From positions 1 to 41,273 of the forward strand of contig JAKEEX010000165.1 in the NCBI GenBank assembly GCA_022616315.1: DNA of 41,273 nt, written 5' to 3'. Below are positions 22,607-29,626 of the stretch, piece after piece (the first letter of the stretch is position 1; each line of letters starts with the position of its first letter). The notes beneath the pieces were generated by a model. It saw only the letters and a program-made list of their open reading frames with translations, was not told the origin of the DNA and did no database searches. The stretch is from Myxococcaceae bacterium (GTDB taxonomy: Bacteria > Myxococcota > Myxococcia > Myxococcales > Myxococcaceae). The position numbers were made by a program, and so were the translations under genes.

Positions 22607-24268
22607 ATGAGTGACACCGCCACCCTCCCGGCTGACGCCGCCAGTGCTCCGGGACGGACCCTGCTGGGCCACCCGCTCGGCCTCTACGTCTGCTTCTTCG
22701 TGGAGATGTTCGAGCGCTTTTCGTTCTACGGGATGAAGGCGCTGCTGTTCCTCTACCTCACGAAGTACCACCTCTTCAGCGACGCGAACGGGTACTTGCT
22801 GCTCGGCACGTACGCGGGCCTCGCATATGCGCTGCCGGTGCTCGGAGGCATGCTGGCGGACCGCTTCCTCGGGATGCGCAAGGCGGTCCTGTTCGGAGGC
22901 ATCCTCCTGGTCCTCGGCCACTTCGGGATGGCGTTCGAAGGCCAGGCGGCCAGGACCGTGGGCGGCGAGGTCGTGCGCGACGGGTTCGCGCTGCAGGTGT
23001 TCTACGCGTCGCTCGCCTTCATCATCATGGGCGTCGGCTTCCTCAAGCCCAACATCTCCACCATCGTGGGACGGCTCTATCCGGAGGCGGATCCGCGCCG
23101 GGATTCGGGCTTCACGCTGTTCTACATGGGCATCAACATCGGCGCCTTCGTGTCCAGCCTCCTCTGCGCCTACCTGGGCGAGACCTACGGTTGGGGCTAC
23201 GGCTTCGGCGCCGCGGGCGTCGGCATGGTCATCGGCCTCCTGGTCTTCTGGTTCTTCCAGAAGCACCTGCAGGGCAAGGCCGAGTCCCCTCGACCGGAGC
23301 TCCTGAAGCAGAAGCTCGTGGCGGGACTCAACCGCGAGTGGCTCATCTACCTGGGCGCGCTCGCCGGCGTGGCCGTCGTCTGGCAGATCCTCCAGACCCG
23401 GTTCGACTTCTCCGCCATCGGCTCCATTCTCGGCCTCGGTGCAGGCCACGAGATCACCGCCACCGAGGTGGTGGCCATCACTCTCACGGGCGTGCTCGCA
23501 GTGTGGCTCACGCGCTTCCTCCTCAAGGAGTGCACTCCATCGGAGCGGGGGCGCATGGTGTTGCTCCTGGCCATCATCGCCGTCAGCACGATGTTCTGGG
23601 GCCTCTACGAGCAGACGTATGGGACGTGGCTCGCGTTCTCGGACCGCGTGATGAACCGACAGGCGCTGGGCCAGGAGTGGAGCGCGGGCCAGCTCACCTC
23701 CATCGGGGCGTTCTTCATCTTCATCCTCGCGCCTCTCTTCTCCTGGCTGTGGCCGGTGCTCGACAGGGCACGGGCCAACCCGTCCGCACCGGCGAAGTTC
23801 GGCCTGGGCCTCGCCTTCGCCGGCCTCGCCATGTTCGTGCTCGTGTACGCAGCCACGCATCCGGAGGCGAACGGCAAGGTCGGGTTCTGGTGGTTCGTCC
23901 TGGCCTATCTCGTCCTGGAGGTGGGCGAGATGGTCCTCTCACCCATTGGCCTGTCCGCGGTCACGACACTCTCCGTGCCACGCGTCGTGAGCCTGATGAT
24001 GGGGGTCTGGTTCCTCGCCTCGGCGTTCGGCGAGATGCTCGCAGGCCGCTTCGGGACGATGGCAGCCATGGATCCCAACACCGCTACGGCCGATGCCCTC
24101 GTGAGGTACGCGGAGGTCTTCGGCGTGCTCGGCTGGGTGGGCCTCGGTTCGGGCGCCCTGATGCTCGTGGTGTCTCCCCTGCTTCGGCGACTCGAGGGCG
24201 GTGCGCGCGCAGTCGAGGCGACGGTACCCGCCACCGAGAAGAGCGCTCCCTCCAGCGCGGCGAGCTGA
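22607..24268 (+). CDS. POT/PTR2-family proton-coupled oligopeptide transporter
   Basis: The protein has 553 residues and starts at ATG 22607. Helix 1 carries the ExxERFxxYG proton/peptide motif (E33-MFERFSFYG). The PTR2 signature around residues 165-190 reads DSGFTLFYMGINIGAFVSSLLCAYLGETYGWGYGFGAAG. The chain is consistent with 14 TM helices. Further family blocks are ADRFLGMRKAVLFGG, WGLYEQTYGTWLAFSDR and LVLEVGEMVLSPIGLSAVTTLSVPRVVSLMMGVWFLASAFG. It would import di- and tripeptides with protons across the inner membrane, which fits the proteolytic, amino-acid-feeding habit of myxobacteria. It is monocistronic and converges on the pseudouridine synthase gene. Confidence 0.94.
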   Translation: MSDTATLPADAASAPGRTLLGHPLGLYVCFFVEMFERFSFYGMKALLFLYLTKYHLFSDANGYLLLGTYAGLAYALPVLGGMLADRFLGMRKAVLFGGILLVLGHFGMAFEGQAARTVGGEVVRDGFALQVFYASLAFIIMGVGFLKPNISTIVGRLYPEADPRRDSGFTLFYMGINIGAFVSSLLCAYLGETYGWGYGFGAAGVGMVIGLLVFWFFQKHLQGKAESPRPELLKQKLVAGLNREWLIYLGALAGVAVVWQILQTRFDFSAIGSILGLGAGHEITATEVVAITLTGVLAVWLTRFLLKECTPSERGRMVLLLAIIAVSTMFWGLYEQTYGTWLAFSDRVMNRQALGQEWSAGQLTSIGAFFIFILAPLFSWLWPVLDRARANPSAPAKFGLGLAFAGLAMFVLVYAATHPEANGKVGFWWFVLAYLVLEVGEMVLSPIGLSAVTTLSVPRVVSLMMGVWFLASAFGEMLAGRFGTMAAMDPNTATADALVRYAEVFGVLGWVGLGSGALMLVVSPLLRRLEGGARAVEATVPATEKSAPSSAAS

Positions 24269-24302
24269 CCGGCGGGAGCGCCGAGACCCGGAGTCGATCC
24301 AG

Positions 24303-24339
24303 CCCCCTCACCCTTTCCCTGTCCCGGAGGGGGAGGGGG
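24303..24339. repeat. Palindromic REP-like element at the convergent gene ends
   Basis: CCCCCTC (24303-24309) pairs with GAGGGGG (24333-24339), with a C-rich then G-rich interior, giving an imperfect hairpin. It straddles the stop codon of the RluA-type gene. It resembles the CCCTCxCCC...GGGAGAGGG-type dispersed palindromes found at ends of genes in GC-rich bacteria. No T-tract follows in either direction. Confidence 0.4.
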
Positions 24340-25285
24340 TGGCCGCACGCAGGGCTTCCAGGGCGCTCTTGAAGTCCGCGGGGAGCGGCGCTTCGAAGTG
24401 GAGTCGCTGCCCCGTGCGTGGGTGCGGGAACTCGAGCTTCCAGGCGTGGAGGGCCTGGCGGCCGAGGACCTCCTGGGCCTGTGCGACGGGGCCCTTCACC
24501 TTCCTCGCGCCGCCGTAGAGCTCGTCGCAGAGCAATGGATGGCCGGCCTCCGAGAGGTGCACCCGGATCTGGTGCGTCCGCCCCGTGTGCAGTTCCACCT
24601 CCACTAGGGCCGCGCCCTGGAAGTGCTCGCGGGTGTGGAAGACCGTGACGGCCCGCTTGCCCTCCTTCAGGCGGCCGGTGAAGCGCTGGCGGTGCACGGG
24701 GTGACGCCCGAAGTGCGTGTCGATGCGGCCCTCCGCGGGCGGCTTCCCGTGCACGAGGGCGAGGTACGTCTTGTCCACGTCGCGCGACTTGAAGGCGGCC
24801 TGCAGCGCCGCGAGCGCCTGGGCGTGCTTCGCCACCACGATGCAGCCGCTCGTGTCCTTGTCCAGACGGTGGACGATGCCTGGCCGCAGCTCACCGCCCA
24901 CGCCGCGCAGGTCCGCCACCCGGTGGAGGAGCGCGTTGACGAGCGTTCCGCGGTCGTGCCCCGCCCCCGGATGCACCACCATCCCCGCCGCCTTGTCGAG
25001 AACGACGAGGTCCGCATCCTCGTAGAGGAGCGTCAGGGGCAGGTCCTCCGGGAGCGCCTCTGCGGGGACCGGTGGAGGCACCCGGACGAGGAGCGACTCG
25101 CCTCCGGACAGCCGGTGGGACGCCTTGCGGACCCGGCCGTCCACCTGCACGTCGCCGGTCTCGAGGAGCGCCTGGATGCGCGAGCGGGAGAGGTCGGGGA
25201 AGACGCGGGCGAGGTACGCGTCGAGCCGCTCGCCCCTCGCCTCCGCGGGGACGGCGTGGCTGCGCTCGTCCGCGACGCCTACCAA
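24308..25285 (-). CDS. RluA-family pseudouridine synthase (RluD-like)
   Basis: The protein has 325 residues; the best start is TTG 25285, overlapping the preceding gene by seven bases. Residues about 18-75 form an S4 RNA-binding domain (RLDAYLARVFPDLSRSRIQALLETGDVQVDGR). The catalytic domain follows with HRLDKDTSGCIVVAKH (catalytic Asp near 142), KTYLALVHGKP, and VELHTGRTHQIRVHLSEAGHPLLCDELYG. It isomerises uridines in large-subunit rRNA. S4 plus RluA architecture and 325 residues match RluD/RluC, but the exact target base cannot be read from sequence. The non-ATG start and overlap suggest coupling to the 87-aa gene. Confidence 0.92.
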   Translation of the reverse strand: MVGVADERSHAVPAEARGERLDAYLARVFPDLSRSRIQALLETGDVQVDGRVRKASHRLSGGESLLVRVPPPVPAEALPEDLPLTLLYEDADLVVLDKAAGMVVHPGAGHDRGTLVNALLHRVADLRGVGGELRPGIVHRLDKDTSGCIVVAKHAQALAALQAAFKSRDVDKTYLALVHGKPPAEGRIDTHFGRHPVHRQRFTGRLKEGKRAVTVFHTREHFQGAALVEVELHTGRTHQIRVHLSEAGHPLLCDELYGGARKVKGPVAQAQEVLGRQALHAWKLEFPHPRTGQRLHFEAPLPADFKSALEALRAATPSPSGTGKG

Positions 25286-25542
25286 ATGCGGGACTTCACG
25301 TGCGCCTTGCTGCGCAGGACGATGTCGTTGATGGCCCGCTCGAAGAAGTTGGTGGTGGTGAACAGCTCCTGGCTCACCCTGCTGCGGTACAGCTCGCGGC
25401 CCTCCTCCAGCTCGTCCTTGAGCACCTCGAAGAGGTTGTCCTGCTCGACGCCCTTGATGATCTTCTGCTCGTTGTAGAGCGAGATGTCGGAGGCAATCGC
25501 GCGGGCGAGCCGCATCGCCTTGACCTTTTCCTCTTCCGTCAT
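25279..25542 (-). CDS. Conserved small hypothetical protein
   Basis: The protein has 87 residues and starts at ATG 25542. It is highly charged and helical (TEEEKVKAMRLARAIASDISLYNEQKIIKGVEQDNLFEVLKDELEEGRELYRSRVSQEL), with no signal peptide or TM. The pattern RLARxIxSDIxLYNxxK...EGRxLYxxRV is one I associate with short proteins of Deltaproteobacteria/Myxococcota, function unknown. It is 55 bases downstream of the J/HTH gene and overlaps the start of the pseudouridine synthase gene by seven bases, so it belongs to the same transcript. Confidence 0.8.
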   Translation of the reverse strand: MTEEEKVKAMRLARAIASDISLYNEQKIIKGVEQDNLFEVLKDELEEGRELYRSRVSQELFTTTNFFERAINDIVLRSKAHVKSRIW

Positions 25543-25597
25543 GGTCTCGTTCCTTTAGGCACGGGGCGGCGAGGGGTCAACTACGTCGAGCGGGCCG

Positions 25598-26317
25598 TCA
25601 GGGGGACGACGGACCGGATGCGCGGGCGGCGAGGTCCATGTAACTCCGCGCGACCCTCGCCGGATCCAGCCCCAGCTCCCGGGCCACGCTCATCAACATT
25701 CCACGCAGGTAGACCGATGCCGGGAGGAGCTTGTAGCGGTCCGCCTCGATGCTCTCCAGGTGCCGTGTGGAGATGCGCGTGCGGTCCACCATGGCCTGCA
25801 GGCTCACGCCGCGGCTCTCCCGGATGCGGCGCAGGAGCTCCCCGTTGAACTCGGCGTCCGGGGAGAACTCCACCCGGCTGATGCGGGACTCCCGGACACG
25901 GACGGCGGGAGCCGAGACACCCTCGTCGCCCGGGATGGAGGACTCGCGTCCCGCCTTCGGCGCCTCCTCGACCTGAACCGGAGCGGGGGGCGGAGGAGCG
26001 GGACGCGGAGGGGGCAGCGCCTCGGCGCGTGAGGCGGGAGGCTGAACCGGTGCCTCCGGGCGCGCGCCCGGAGGCGGGAGCCCGAGCTGCTGGTGGTACT
26101 CCGCGCGGAGGTCCGCGTCGGAGAGGAACTCCATCGCCTCGGTGAGCAGCTTGCGGAGCTCCTCCACCTGCGTGGTGTCCTCGAGAACGTAGAGGGCCAC
26201 CGAGTCCGGCGCGTACATCTCCTGCTGCCGGCGGTGGGCGTCGAGGATCTCCTCCGTGGTCGCCGTGTGGGGGACCTCGAGCAGTTCGAAGTAGTTGAGG
26301 GACTGGTAGGGCTTCAT
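25598..26317 (-). CDS. Degenerate J-domain plus RodZ-like helix-turn-helix protein
   Basis: The protein has 239 residues and starts at ATG 26317, overlapping the end of the ParA-type gene by four bases (ATGA). Residues about 5-75 resemble a DnaJ J-domain (NYFELLEVPHTATTEEILDAHRRQQEMYAPD ... LLTEAMEFLSDADLRAEYHQQLGL), but the HPD tripeptide reads APD. Residues about 75-125 are Pro/Ala-rich. Residues about 160-232 are a Cro/RodZ-type HTH (LLRRIRESRGVSLQAMVDRTRISTRHLESIEADRYKLLPASVYLRGMLMSVARELGLDP). The HTH of RodZ usually binds MreB rather than DNA, and this one has no TM segment. Tight pairing with a MinD/ParA ATPase suggests the two act together, perhaps in positioning a cell-envelope or polar structure. 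Confidence 0.85.
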   Translation of the reverse strand: MKPYQSLNYFELLEVPHTATTEEILDAHRRQQEMYAPDSVALYVLEDTTQVEELRKLLTEAMEFLSDADLRAEYHQQLGLPPPGARPEAPVQPPASRAEALPPPRPAPPPPAPVQVEEAPKAGRESSIPGDEGVSAPAVRVRESRISRVEFSPDAEFNGELLRRIRESRGVSLQAMVDRTRISTRHLESIEADRYKLLPASVYLRGMLMSVARELGLDPARVARSYMDLAARASGPSSP

Positions 26318-27360
26318 GGTCCAGCGGAAGGAGGGCCCGGAAGCGTCAGGAGGCGGCGCGCCACCTCCGTGATGCTGCGGGCGGCGGGGCTGTCGGGGCT
26401 CTCGAGCAGGAGGGGACGCCGCTTGCGCACCGCGCGCCAGGCGTCGTCATCGTAGGGAATGCTGCCGATGGGCTCCATCTCCAGCCCGAAGAACTTCTTC
26501 CAGGCGGAGGCCACGGCCTGCGCCACGTGCGCATCCGCCCCAGTGCGCACCTGGTTGACGACGAGCTGCACGCGGAAGGTCGTGAGCTCACGCTCCATGG
26601 CCGCGCCGGCCTCCGGGTTCTGACGCTTCACCCGGGAGATGAAGGTGAAGGGTGTGAGAGAGTTCCCGTCCCGCGTGCTGAGCGCGTCCTCGACGAGGTC
26701 CGCCACGCCCATCTCCATCCCGACGTTGAGCAGTCGCCGGAAGAACGCCGCCTTCACGAACCGGTACGCATTCTCCACCGAGGTGGGCTCCGGCAGCAGC
26801 ACGAGCACACCGATGTCCGCGACGAGGAAGAAGTCGAGCGTATTGAAGCTGGTGCCCGCCCCCAGGTCCAGGACGAGGTAGTCCACGTCCGTGGCGAGCA
26901 GGCTGCGGATGAGCTTCTGCTTCTGCGGGTACCGCATGTTCGCGGCGTCCAGCACGTCCTGCGCGCCGGCGATGACGCGCAGGTTCTCCACCCCCGAGGA
27001 CACCTGCGCCTCCTCGAGCGTCGCCACGCGGCGCTGGACGAAGTCCGAGAGCGTCACCGAGGGCGGCGGCATCCCGAGGCAGGTGTGGAGGTTCGCGCCC
27101 CCGAGGTCCCCATCCACGAGGAGGACCCGCGCGCCCTCGCGCGCGAGCGCGACGCCGAGGTTCGCGGAGAGGAGCGACTTTCCGATGCCGCCCTTCCCTC
27201 CCCCCACGGCGATGATGCGGCGGGGGCGCGCACGGGCTGCACTCCCCGGGAACGCATTCTTGGACACGGCGGCGACGGGCATGGCCTCCCCCTGATAGGG
27301 CGAGGCCTCCTCCGCGTCATCGACGGTCATTTCTGGGCGCCCGGGCTTGAACACGGCCAC
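26314..27360 (-). CDS. MinD/ParA-family ATPase (FlhG-like)
   Basis: The protein has 348 residues from GTG 27360; GTG 27354 and ATG 27330 are alternatives, and no start has a strong ribosome-binding site. The deviant Walker A is KGGIGKS at residues 56-62, followed by LLSANLGVALAREGARVLLVDGDLGGANLHTCLGM (switch I), YLVLDLGAGTSFNTLDFFLVADIGVLVLLPEPTSVENAYRFVK (Walker B/switch II and following) and a C-terminal helical region. This resembles the FlhG/MinD branch, yet no flagellar genes are present and myxobacteria lack flagella. It is cytoplasmic, with membrane or nucleoid association dependent on ATP. It is coupled by ATGA overlap to the J/HTH protein. Confidence 0.9.
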   Translation of the reverse strand: MAVFKPGRPEMTVDDAEEASPYQGEAMPVAAVSKNAFPGSAARARPRRIIAVGGGKGGIGKSLLSANLGVALAREGARVLLVDGDLGGANLHTCLGMPPPSVTLSDFVQRRVATLEEAQVSSGVENLRVIAGAQDVLDAANMRYPQKQKLIRSLLATDVDYLVLDLGAGTSFNTLDFFLVADIGVLVLLPEPTSVENAYRFVKAAFFRRLLNVGMEMGVADLVEDALSTRDGNSLTPFTFISRVKRQNPEAGAAMERELTTFRVQLVVNQVRTGADAHVAQAVASAWKKFFGLEMEPIGSIPYDDDAWRAVRKRRPLLLESPDSPAARSITEVARRLLTLPGPPSAGP

Positions 27361-27585
27361 AGCATGCTACCGCACCCTGTGGCCGAGTCGATTCTTCCGC
27401 CGCCCCACGGGGCAGCCGTCCGGCCTCCGTCTCCCGAAAGGCACCACGTGGGTGTACGCGGACGTGCCATCGCAGGCGCCATCGCCGGAGTCCAGACACG
27501 CCAGGCCCGAGCAGCGCTGGCGACTGGACGCGCAGGACGGCCTGGCGGACGAGCAGCTGCCTGGCCGACAGGTCAGTGTGCGTGT

Positions 27586-28182
27586 CTACTCGTCCCTGAG
27601 CTCGACGTGCCAGTAGGACGCGTCCGCGAGACTGAGGAAGGGAATCCACTCGCGGTAGGTGATGCGGCGGGAGGCGCCTCGGAAGAACGGCGTCCAGCGC
27701 GGCCTCATCGGCTTCTTCAGGAGCTTCATCCCGGCCTGGTCCGGCGTCCGCCCGCCCTTGCGCAGGTTGCAGGGGATGCACGAGCAGACCACGTTCTCCC
27801 AGGACGTCTTGCCACCCTGACTGCGGGGACTGACGTGGTCGAGGTTCAGCTCGGCGCGGGGCAGCGTCCGTCCGCAGTACTGGCACGTGTCTCCGTCGCG
27901 CGCGTAGATGTTGAGCCGGCTGAAGCGCACGCGCCCGCGCGGCAGGTGCTCGTAGGCGGTGAGCACCACCACCCGTGGAACACGGATGGTGCGGCTGATG
28001 GTGGTGATGCACTCGTGCTCGGCGGCGCTCAGGGCCGCCCAGTCCGAGAACTCGTAGAGCCGGTACTGCTCGTCAATCGCCTTGGCCACTCCCTGGTAGA
28101 GCAGCGCGAACGCCCGCTTCACCGTGGTGACGTGGACGGGCTGGTAGTTGCGATTGAGGACCAGGACGTTGCTTTGGATCAT
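27586..28182 (-). CDS. HNH endonuclease
   Basis: The protein has 198 residues and starts at ATG 28182, overlapping the selA stop by four bases (ATGA). The N-terminal half is a beta-rich domain (NVLVLNRNYQPVHVTTVKRAFALLYQGVAKAID) seen in many stand-alone HNH proteins. The HNH core is at residues 100-143: C100/C103 (CQYCG), D115-H116 (LNLDHVSPRSQGG), N130, and C135/C138 (CIPCN), forming a zinc-stabilised beta-beta-alpha nuclease. It would cut or nick DNA. Similar genes are widespread in myxobacteria and cyanobacteria with no defined role. No methyltransferase or restriction partner is nearby. The frame stays open for about 70 codons past its TAG stop. Confidence 0.9.
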   Translation of the reverse strand: MIQSNVLVLNRNYQPVHVTTVKRAFALLYQGVAKAIDEQYRLYEFSDWAALSAAEHECITTISRTIRVPRVVVLTAYEHLPRGRVRFSRLNIYARDGDTCQYCGRTLPRAELNLDHVSPRSQGGKTSWENVVCSCIPCNLRKGGRTPDQAGMKLLKKPMRPRWTPFFRGASRRITYREWIPFLSLADASYWHVELRDE

Positions 28183-29570
28183 GCACTCTCATCCCCGAGC
28201 ACTGCGCATATGGCCGCCGCGACGGCCTCCAGCTGCGACTCACCGAGACAGCGCACGTCGAACACCGCACGGCCATCCAGGAGACGGCCGATGACGGGAG
28301 TCTCCGACTTTCGCAGGCCCTCGAGCAAATCCGCCGGGTCCTCCACGTCCACACAGCAGGCCGAGGACGGCGGCGCCGCGAGCGGCATGGCCCCTCCTCC
28401 CACCTGCCCCACCACGTCCTCCACGCTCGCCGCGACGCCCCGGCTGGCCAGCAGGGAGGCGAGCTGCATGGCCCGTCGGCGCAGGAGCTCCGGGGGCTGG
28501 CTGAGGAGCCGGAGCGCAGGGATGTCGTCCCAGCGCTCGTCACGGTAGAGCTCCAGCGTGGCCTCCAGCGCGGCCACGGTCAGCTTGTCCACGCGCAGCG
28601 CGCGGTTGAGGGGGTGGGACCGCACACGCTCGATCCAACGCGCACCGCCCACGATGATTCCCGCCTGCGGCCCGCCGAGCAGCTTGTCTCCACTGAATGT
28701 CACGACGTCCGCGCCGGCCTCCACGGCGTCGCTCACGGTGGGCTCCGCGGTGAGACCCACCCCTCTGAGCGGCACGAGCGCGCCGGTTCCCAGATCCACG
28801 ACGACCGGGAGCCCCCGCTCCTGACCGAGCCGTGACAGCTCCGTCACCGGGACCTCCGACGTGAAGCCCACCTGCGCGAAGTTTCCGCGGTGTACCTTCA
28901 CGAGCAGCGCGGTCTCCGGAGTGAGGGCGCCTGCATAATCGTCGAGCCGGGTGCGGTTCGTGGTGCCCACCTCCACCAGGCGGACGCCGGACTGGCGCAT
29001 GACGTCCGGGATGCGGAAGCCCCCGCCAATCTCGATGAGCTCCCCTCGCGACACCACGCCCTCGCGCCCCGCACCGAGCGCCGCGAGCACGAGCAGCACC
29101 GCGCCGGCGCAGTTGTTGACCACCACCGCGTCCTCGGCCCCGGTGAGCTCACGCAGGACGTCCACCACGGGCGCGTAGCGGCTCCCCCGCTCCCCCTCCT
29201 CGAGATCGTACTCCAGGTTGGTGTAGCCCCCCGCCACCGCCTGGAGGCGCTCGAGGGCGTGCGCGCTCAGCGGCGCGCGGCCGAGGTTCGTGTGGAGCAC
29301 CACACCCGTCGCATTGAGCACCGGACGCAGCCGGGGCTGCGACAGGTGCGCGAGGGCGCTATGGACGTCCGCGTCCGCGAAGCCGGGCCCTCCGTGCTCG
29401 AGGAGGCGCGTGCGCGCCGTGTCCACCGCCAGGCGGATTGCGGCCACCGCGCGCGAGCGGGGCACACGCCCCAGGGCCTCGCCGAGCGACGCGCGCTGGA
29501 GCACCGCCTCCACGGAGGGAAGCGCCCGGAGGCGCACGTTCTTGTCGTTGTCTTCCACCGGTACACTCAC
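28179..29570 (-). CDS. selA: L-seryl-tRNA(Sec) selenium transferase
   Basis: The protein has 463 residues, the usual SelA length. The start GTG 29570 is chosen by the family N-terminus (LRALPSVEAVLQR). Motifs include RPVLNATGVVLHTNLGRAPLS, YTNLEYDLEEGERGSR, NNCAGAVLLVLAAL, SRGELIEIGGGFRIPDVM, KVHRGNFAQVGFTSEV and FSGDKLLGGPQAGIIVG with the PLP lysine at K296. It converts Ser-tRNA(Sec) to Sec-tRNA(Sec) using selenophosphate. It lies 56 bases after slt and overlaps the HNH gene. selB, selC and selD are not in the window. Its presence means some UGA codons in this genome probably encode selenocysteine. Confidence 0.96.
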   Translation of the reverse strand: MSVPVEDNDKNVRLRALPSVEAVLQRASLGEALGRVPRSRAVAAIRLAVDTARTRLLEHGGPGFADADVHSALAHLSQPRLRPVLNATGVVLHTNLGRAPLSAHALERLQAVAGGYTNLEYDLEEGERGSRYAPVVDVLRELTGAEDAVVVNNCAGAVLLVLAALGAGREGVVSRGELIEIGGGFRIPDVMRQSGVRLVEVGTTNRTRLDDYAGALTPETALLVKVHRGNFAQVGFTSEVPVTELSRLGQERGLPVVVDLGTGALVPLRGVGLTAEPTVSDAVEAGADVVTFSGDKLLGGPQAGIIVGGARWIERVRSHPLNRALRVDKLTVAALEATLELYRDERWDDIPALRLLSQPPELLRRRAMQLASLLASRGVAASVEDVVGQVGGGAMPLAAPPSSACCVDVEDPADLLEGLRKSETPVIGRLLDGRAVFDVRCLGESQLEAVAAAICAVLGDESA

Positions 29571-29626
29571 ACCGCCAAGTGTATCCGGGGCAGCCCACGC
29601 CTGCAGGGTTGCAGGCAGCGGTCTGC

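Noticed and set aside
22562-23860. 432-codon frame antisense to the POT transporter
   Set aside because: The translation is His/Glu/Arg-rich, the reverse image of hydrophobic codons, with no family features.
27347-27616. 89-codon plus-strand frame between the ParA-type and HNH genes
   Set aside because: It overlaps both flanking genes' ends and has no start signal; third-position bias is similar on both strands, so coding cannot be decided.
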